64,000 bases of DNA from the NCBI GenBank assembly GCA_947502495.1, contig CANNAC010000013.1:1-64000 (forward strand). The letters are read 5' to 3'. Under the pieces are notes generated by a model. It saw only the letters and a list, made by a program, of their open reading frames with translations, searched no databases and was not told where the DNA came from. This document shows, piece by piece, positions 63,073 to 64,000 of this stretch (position 1 is the first letter of the stretch; each line of letters starts with the position of its first letter). The DNA comes from an uncultured Flavobacteriaceae bacterium. Lineage in GTDB: Bacteria; Bacteroidota; Bacteroidia; Flavobacteriales; Flavobacteriaceae. The position numbers and the translations under genes are program-made.

Positions 63073-64000
63073 TATATAGCCAACCTGCATATTCTTTGTT
63101 TTCTTCGGGTAAGTTTAAAACATAAAAATACGTGCCAACGGGAAGTTTTTTGCTATTACCAACTAATACCTTTTTGTTTGTAATACCATTCCAATCATTT
63201 TTGTAATTTTCAACGTCATAAACGGTTCTTCCCCAACGGTTATATATTTTTAAAGTGTTTCTAAATAATTCGACACCTTCAATTACAAATACATCATTTT
63301 TGCCATCTCCATTCGGACTAATTCCATTATAAACGATAATACCATCGCTACCAATTAAAGATCCAAAGGTTAGAATTTCATAGTCGTTTGGTACAAAAGA
63401 AGTCGAAGTAACGGTTCCTGTATTTACGTTTCCTGTAAAATCTACGTTTCCCAAATCTTTCCATTGATTTTCGGCAATACTCCATCCTACAACACGAAGG
63501 TTTAGTAAATCATCTACTAAAACATTAATATCACTATCTGAATTCCATGTTAATGTTACTTGTGTTTCTTCGGTACCATTAAAATCCCAAAATTCTTCTA
63601 GGTTAATGGTGTTGATAATCCCTTCGGAATTATTCGTGTCAAACGAAGTGGTAAAGGTAGAAGGGAAGTTAGGGTCTTCATTAAAATATGCTGCAGAAAA
63701 CTTAGGATTTCCAGACTGAAAAGGAGTTTGTAAAGGTCTTAGTTTATTATCGTCTCCAATTGGGAAGCTGAAGGCATCATTTCCTGTGAAGGAAGCGTAT
63801 CCATCGGTTAGCCTTAAATCGTCTTCGGAAACAAAAAATGCATTACTTAAATAATCTAGAGATATGTTCGGGTTATTTCTAGGAGTTATTACATCTCCAA
63901 TAATATAGTTTAGTCCGTTGGAAACTTCGGTACTTATTTCTAGGAATAAATTATTGTCTACAGCAACATCCATATCATAAAACCTAGGGATTTCTGTTCC
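63062..64000 (-). CDS. T9SS type B (gliding-motility-associated) cargo protein, 3' part
   Basis: The frame stays open to the window edge at 64000; the ATG at 63973 is only an internal Met. At least 312 residues are present. The last 90 form the type B C-terminal domain (VYNGISPNGDGKNDVFVIEGVE, IYNRWGRTVYDVENY, VGTYFYVLNLPEENKEYAGWLYINY), which directs secretion through the T9SS and often anchors proteins to the surface. The upstream part is beta-rich, of the kind found in large adhesins. The complete length and the amino end lie outside the window. Confidence 0.88.
   Translation of the reverse strand, partial: GTEIPRFYDMDVAVDNNLFLEISTEVSNGLNYIIGDVITPRNNPNISLDYLSNAFFVSEDDLRLTDGYASFTGNDAFSFPIGDDNKLRPLQTPFQSGNPKFSAAYFNEDPNFPSTFTTSFDTNNSEGIINTINLEEFWDFNGTEETQVTLTWNSDSDINVLVDDLLNLRVVGWSIAENQWKDLGNVDFTGNVNTGTVTSTSFVPNDYEILTFGSLIGSDGIIVYNGISPNGDGKNDVFVIEGVELFRNTLKIYNRWGRTVYDVENYKNDWNGITNKKVLVGNSKKLPVGTYFYVLNLPEENKEYAGWLYINY

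Noticed and set aside
1-64000. CRISPR arrays, rRNA or tRNA genes.
   Set aside because: No regularly spaced direct repeats of CRISPR type, no cloverleaf and no rRNA-like sequence were noticed. A tRNA or covariance scan was not possible, so a missed small RNA cannot be excluded.

Overview
The window is chromosomal DNA of a marine-type member of the Flavobacteriaceae (Bacteroidota). Four things point there: the low GC content; promoters of the phylum's type (TAnnTTTG at -7); type IX secretion system (T9SS) parts and cargo (PorT, the DUF5103 plug, type A and type B sorting tails); and a Na+-pumping NADH:quinone reductase operon together with a cysteine-free AccD amino terminus. No rRNA, tRNA or CRISPR array was seen. 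No gap without a gene exceeds 300 bases.

Layout. 1-2000: a tyrosine recombinase and, directly behind it, one gene (DUF695-like) enclosed in what looks like a gene cassette with an attC-like folded end. 2068-16825: mostly housekeeping genes: a processive GT2 glycosyltransferase, rpsO-pnp, accD, fbaA, a TamA-like lipoprotein, an SPOUT RNA methylase, porT-ubiE and trkAH. 16966-29527: small membrane proteins, an aspartate aminotransferase-type enzyme, a desaturase, rsmG, a secreted esterase-like T9SS cargo, P5C dehydrogenase, an NRDE protein overlapping a gene with a permuted papain-like motif, apaG and the T9SS plug. 29724-35900: nqrABCDEF. 36085-40458: envelope genes (OmpA-like, VWA lipoprotein, small lipoprotein, DUF4846) that separate nqr from a short partner gene and apbE, the flavin transferase expected to load NqrB and NqrC.

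41980-53502 reads as one regulatory module. A TPR histidine kinase, a LytTR response regulator and a second, propeller-type histidine kinase are followed by four exported proteins, three with near-identical T9SS tails. Each of the four has the same upstream element: conserved arms around a variable 6-nt spacer, equivalent to AGAAGTTG/AGAAATTG direct repeats 21 bp apart, with a -7 box exactly 28 bp downstream. This is the pattern expected for LytTR operators, so a local signal-to-surface-protein circuit is proposed.

53608-64000 returns to core genes (map, gpmI, a CoA-transferase, peptidases, DUF423, DUF3050) and ends inside a T9SS type B cargo gene cut by the window edge.

The two observations most worth following are the cassette and recombinase at 1-1933, and the four-copy operator set at 47882-53158. 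The cassette has integron logic, but the recombinase lacks the IntI-specific insertion. Removing the cassette restores a TATAAC-AC-GTTATA inverted-repeat site.
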